NCBI RefSeq assembly: GCF_013204845.1
Contig: NZ_JABMKY010000007.1
Coordinates: 291,731-355,730, forward strand
Direction of reading: 5' to 3'
DNA: 64,000 nucleotides
From: Paenibacillus qinlingensis
GTDB lineage: Bacteria > Bacillota > Bacilli > Paenibacillales > NBRC-103111
Shown here: piece by piece, positions 61,060 to 64,000 of the stretch
How the letters are laid out: the number at the start of each line of letters is the position of its first letter
Numbering within the stretch: position 1 is the first letter of the stretch
Position numbers and translations under genes: made by a program
The notes under the pieces: generated by a model
Told to the model about the DNA's origin: nothing
What the model saw: only the letters and a program-made list of their open reading frames with translations
Database searches by the model: none

Positions 61060-62073
61060 TTACCGCCTTGCAGAGGCAGGTTGGTTCGCCTGCGAAGTGG
61101 CAGATGCCTGTTCCTGAGCCGCTCCCTCGGTTAATTCCTTTTCGATAACAAAAAGCGGACGCTGCTTCACTTCTTTATAAATTTTACCTATGTATTCGCC
61201 GATCAAACCAATCGCTAGCAACTGCACACCGCCGATGAACCAGACAGAGAGAATAAGTGAAGTCCAACCCGTTACGTTCGCGCCTAGGAATTTGCCTACA
61301 ATTGCATAAATAGCAGCAACTACGCTAAGTGCGAAGAGCAGGAAGCCCATCACCGTAACCAACCGAATGGGAGTTACACTGAATGAGGTGATGCCATCGA
61401 AGGCAAAAGCGAGCATTTTGCGCAGCGGATATTTGGATTCACCAGCAAATCGTTCCTTCCGGTCATAATAGACCTGTGTAGAGGGAAATCCTAGCAGGGG
61501 GACTAAGCCGCGGAGGAATAGATTAACCTCTTGAAACTTCTCCAAATTATCGAGAGTACGCTTGCTCATTAAGCGGAAATCCGCATGATTGTACTGAATT
61601 TTTACACCTAGAGAGGTCATGAGTTTATAAAAGCCTTGGGCTGTTGCTCGCTTGAAAAAAGTATCAGCTGAACGATCCTGACGAATGCCATAGACTATAT
61701 CGTAGCCTTCATGGAACTTCACGAGAAATTCACGAATGACAGAAGTATCATCCTGCAGATCCGCATCGATGGAAACGACACAGTCGGAATACGCTTTCGC
61801 TTTCAGAAGTCCAGCAAGCAAGGCGCTTTGATGACCAGCATTTTTGGCCAGCTTAAGTCCGGTAATGAATGGATTGGAAAGGTGGAATCGCTCAATAAGC
61901 GACCATGTTGCATCTTTACTGCCATCATCTACAAATAATACCGTACTATTAGGGGCGACCAATTGATCTGTGATGAGCGAATCTAATACTTCACTCAGTT
62001 GAAATACAGTTTCGGGGAGGACTTCTTCTTCGTTATAACAAGGGACCACAATGGTCAAAATCGGTATAGACAC
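61060..62073 (-). CDS. GtrB/YkcC-like polyprenyl-phosphate glycosyltransferase (GT2)
   Basis: A 337-residue GT2 enzyme with two C-terminal transmembrane helices (about residues 234-256 and 267-290). It has TIVVPCYNEEEVLPETVFQL, VDDGSKDATW, SIDADLQDD (metal-binding) and GLVPLLGFPS. It would make polyprenyl-phosphate-linked sugar for transfer outside the cell, with the GtrA-like protein. No third, acceptor-specific transferase is in view. Confidence 0.92.
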   Translation of the reverse strand: MSIPILTIVVPCYNEEEVLPETVFQLSEVLDSLITDQLVAPNSTVLFVDDGSKDATWSLIERFHLSNPFITGLKLAKNAGHQSALLAGLLKAKAYSDCVVSIDADLQDDTSVIREFLVKFHEGYDIVYGIRQDRSADTFFKRATAQGFYKLMTSLGVKIQYNHADFRLMSKRTLDNLEKFQEVNLFLRGLVPLLGFPSTQVYYDRKERFAGESKYPLRKMLAFAFDGITSFSVTPIRLVTVMGFLLFALSVVAAIYAIVGKFLGANVTGWTSLILSVWFIGGVQLLAIGLIGEYIGKIYKEVKQRPLFVIEKELTEGAAQEQASATSQANQPASARR

Positions 62074-62147
62074 AGTACCTCGTCTCCGTCCTAAATAGGG
62101 AATAGATGAAATTCATGCTTAAGCTTTTATTATAGCTAAAAGGACTA

Positions 62148-62192
62148 AAAAAAGTAAGCGGCCAGAACGGAATCACCGTCCCAGCCGCTGTA
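62148..62192 (-). terminator. Terminator of the YjcZ-type gene
   Basis: On the minus strand, CAGCGGCTGGGACGG pairs with CCGTTCTGGCCGCT (mismatches), followed by TACTTTTTTT. Confidence 0.75.
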
Positions 62193-62204
62193 AGGCAATC
62201 TATA

Positions 62205-62315
62205 TTACCAACCAAACCCGAACGTACTAAGAACGATAACCAAGAGGACGTATAGAACGAGAACTACTGCAGTGCTTGAATAACCTACGCCACCAGTTCC
62301 GCAACCACAACTCAT
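62205..62315 (-). CDS. YjcZ family sporulation miniprotein
   Basis: A 36-residue protein, MSCGCGTGGVGYSSTAVVLV followed by a single hydrophobic helix and FGFGW. This is the YjcZ/SscA-type spore miniprotein pattern: Cys/Gly-rich head and one membrane-like helix. GGGAGGG precedes the ATG by 7 bases. The longer frame reaching to 62681 is not supported. Confidence 0.88.
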   Translation of the reverse strand: MSCGCGTGGVGYSSTAVVLVLYVLLVIVLSTFGFGW

Positions 62316-62513
62316 GTCAATCCCTCCCTTCACAAAATTACTATATGTCATCTGACTAGAAGGTGTATGGATGAATGACCCGCATGCGGAATAAATAATT
62401 GGGCAACGTGTCCATTTTGTGGGACTGGTAGGGGGAAGAGTACCTAAATGGGGAGAGCGTAAGGGGAACTGCAAACATGAAAGTGATGTTCGAGAAGGGA
62501 GGTATTGAGACGC

Positions 62514-63299
62514 ATGCGTTATGAGGAACGCCAGCCGGATGAGACTTTGCAGCGGTATATACAATGTTATTGGTACTTGGAGCGGGATTACAGCGCGGCG
62601 GAAGAGGGGGAAACCTTGTGGCCAGATGGCTGCCAAGAGCTGATTTTTCATTATGGAGCCGATTATTCGATTGGTGGGCAAGTTCTGCCAAGAGCATTTT
62701 TTATCGGAGCCCTTTCACGCTATCATCCGCTTACTGCAGAAGGTCCTATCCGTTTATTCGGCGTGCGATTGCTTCCCTGGGGGTTGCGTGGCTTCAAAGA
62801 GATGGATCATCGTGCATTAATGGATAAGTTTCTTCCGCTCGCTGATTTATTTCCCGAACACGAACTTACCGAGCTAGTTCCGCAGTTGGCAGAGGCTGGT
62901 TTGGACGAGGGTATCGCTTTGCTGACGGCTTATCTCTATCGTCATTTCCAACCAGAAACCAAGCATGCCGCGATGATTAATATATTGTCTAAACTATATC
63001 GCACACCGATGGAACAGGATGTTCCGATTAGCGTAGCCGAGAGCGGATATTCACAGCGGCATTTTGAGCGGATTTGTTCAGAACTCGTAGGGATGTCACC
63101 TAAAAGATTAAACTCCGTGTCTCGTTTTAACTTGGCTCGGCTCCAGATTTTCTTCAACCCGACGATTGATATCGCGAGCTGTATGGACCAGTTCGGTTAT
63201 CATGATTATGCTCACTTTTCAAAAGAGTTCAAGAGATGTCTGGGCGTTACACCGACGGTGTATAAGAAGTGGTTGTTGGGGCTTGGGGTGGTGCGTTGA
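62514..63299 (+). CDS. AraC family transcriptional regulator
   Basis: A 261-residue regulator. Residues 1-150 form an N-terminal domain of the DUF6597 type (YIQCYWYLERD, LWPDGCQELIFHYG, RLFGVRLLPWG). The C-terminal AraC helix-turn-helix pair has VAESGYSQRHFERICSELVG and FGYHDYAHFSKEFKRCLGVT. ATG 62514 follows GGGAGG by 11 bases; a TTG at 62505 is too near to it. Target genes are not evident. Confidence 0.9.
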   Translation: MRYEERQPDETLQRYIQCYWYLERDYSAAEEGETLWPDGCQELIFHYGADYSIGGQVLPRAFFIGALSRYHPLTAEGPIRLFGVRLLPWGLRGFKEMDHRALMDKFLPLADLFPEHELTELVPQLAEAGLDEGIALLTAYLYRHFQPETKHAAMINILSKLYRTPMEQDVPISVAESGYSQRHFERICSELVGMSPKRLNSVSRFNLARLQIFFNPTIDIASCMDQFGYHDYAHFSKEFKRCLGVTPTVYKKWLLGLGVVR

Positions 63300-63330
63300 G
63301 AGTTGACCAATCGATAGATACCGACACAGA

Positions 63331-63510
63331 GGGCGCAATCGATATGGCAGAAACAAGGGGGAAAGTGGACGCAATCGATGCAGTAGATACAAGGGCAAAG
63401 TGGACGCAATCGATGCAGTAGATACAAGGGCAAAGTGGACGCAATCGACGTAATCGATACAGCAGATAGGTGCAAAGCGGACGCAATCGATGTAATCGAT
63501 TCAGTAGATC
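63331..63510. repeat. 35-bp GACGCAATCGATG tandem repeat
   Basis: Units like TGGACGCAATCGATGCAGTA recur at 63366, 63401 and 63436 (exact 35-base period), with diverged copies from 63331 and 63478. It lies directly after the AraC gene. Confidence 0.88.
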
Positions 63511-63640
63511 AAGTAACGCAGCTTCGGAATGGTAGCTAAACAACTGACGCAATCGCCAGAATCGAGCCTACCGATACCCCCGCCCCTCTCAATTTATTCG
63601 AGTTTGCAGAAACGCTAGCCTATAGGTGGTCTCTTGGGAA

Positions 63641-63830
63641 AATAACTGGATTTTCTCCATCTAATCTGTGCGAATATGGGCAAATATGTGAAGTAACTGT
63701 ATTTTCTCCAGTTAATATTGACCATTTCCTTCTACAAGAGAGAAATAGGTGAAATTAACTGGAATTTTTCCGTTTAAATACCAAAAACATGGAATAGTGT
63801 CGAAAATAGCTGGAGTTTTTACAGTTAAAG
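63641..63830. repeat. Four direct copies of the AACTGG repeat
   Basis: AACTGGATTTTCTCC-type units begin near 63641, 63692, 63756 and 63806, each ending in a CTAAT/GTTAA-type segment. Spacing is about 50-64 bases. They are kin to the copies at 54776-54963. Confidence 0.85.
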
Positions 63831-63861
63831 ATGCAGGGGGAGAGTTGGGATTGCTAAAAGG

Positions 63862-64000
63862 TGACAAGACTGACAAGACTGACAAGAGTGACAAGAGTGA
63901 CAAGAGTGACAAGAGTGACAAGAGTGACAAGAGTGACAAGAGTGACAAGAGTGACAAGAGTGACAAGAGTGACAAGAGTGACAAGAGTGACAAGAGTGAC
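63862..64000. repeat. 9-bp TGACAAGAG microsatellite, continues past the window
   Basis: About fifteen units of TGACAAGAC/TGACAAGAG, the first ones ending in C and the rest in G, identical to the window end. Frames read Asp-Lys-Ser (plus) or Leu-Leu-Ser (minus) repeats with no support as genes. Confidence 0.95.

Noticed and set aside
63712..63993. Leu-Leu-Ser repeat protein (minus strand) and Asp-Lys-Ser frame (plus strand)
   Set aside because: Both translate the 9-bp microsatellite; neither has a supported start.

Overview
The window looks like chromosome of an endospore-forming member of the Bacillales, most likely Paenibacillus or a close relative. It carries a SinR/SinI pair, a small acid-soluble spore protein, GerPA/GerPF- and GerPC-like proteins, a YjcZ-type miniprotein, a PBSX-style tail cluster, YneK- and DUF1128-type genes and strong AGGAGG ribosome sites. 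No rRNA, tRNA or CRISPR array was seen.

Layout. (1) 1-7264: the 3' part of an exopolysaccharide operon that resembles Bacillus epsF-epsG and epsL-epsM-epsN (glycosyltransferases, EpsG-type polymerase, GalE, small phosphoglycosyl transferase, PglD-type acetyltransferase, PglE-type aminotransferase). (2) 7276-13383: a regulatory island with a glmS copy, two SinR-type repressors, a convergent SinI-type antirepressor, a Tat-exported phosphoesterase, a small secreted protein, a degenerate tyrosine recombinase, a PBSX-Xre-like repressor and small unknown proteins. (3) 13559-26290: a second polysaccharide cluster (LCP ligase, PilZ-like protein, CpsB phosphatase, Wzz/Wze pair, GalU, a second phosphoglycosyl transferase, PssD/PssE, GT4, Wzy, MurJ-like flippase, pyruvyl transferase, acetyltransferase). 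(4) 26345-31562: housekeeping genes (yneK, nfo, purU, tkt, ppnP). (5) 31673-49182: a 52-bp tandem repeat, then a phage tail-like bacteriocin locus (ImmA/Xre pair, ArpU-type activator, contractile tail genes with a visible -1 frameshift, tail fibre, holin, glucosaminidase) with no capsid, portal or terminase gene. (6) 49196-53833: a dehydrogenase fused to a PilZ domain, pgi, yigZ, a TetR regulator and a DUF1128 gene. (7) 53834-64000: repeat-rich spacers, a GNAT, a Rieske oxidoreductase, a spore-protein cluster, GtrA/GtrB-like genes, an AraC regulator and a repeat field running off the end.

The most interesting structure is the regulatory island. Two operator families can be read directly. A 16-bp SinR-type box (GTTCTTTATTAAGAAT and variants) occurs four times: before glmS, twice before sinR, and before the small secreted protein. 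A 15-bp palindrome, GATAC-N5-GTATC, occurs eleven times between 10449 and 15186: upstream of sinI, the phosphoesterase, the recombinase-like gene, the Xre gene, a CxxC protein, the LCP gene, a 50-aa ORF and the PilZ-like gene at the head of cluster 2. The second box matches what I recall of the PBSX Xre operator, and the island encodes a repressor with an Xre-like recognition helix. A prophage-type repressor therefore appears to have been recruited over a biofilm/exopolysaccharide regulon, with a link into SinI/SinR. This is inference from sequence alone.
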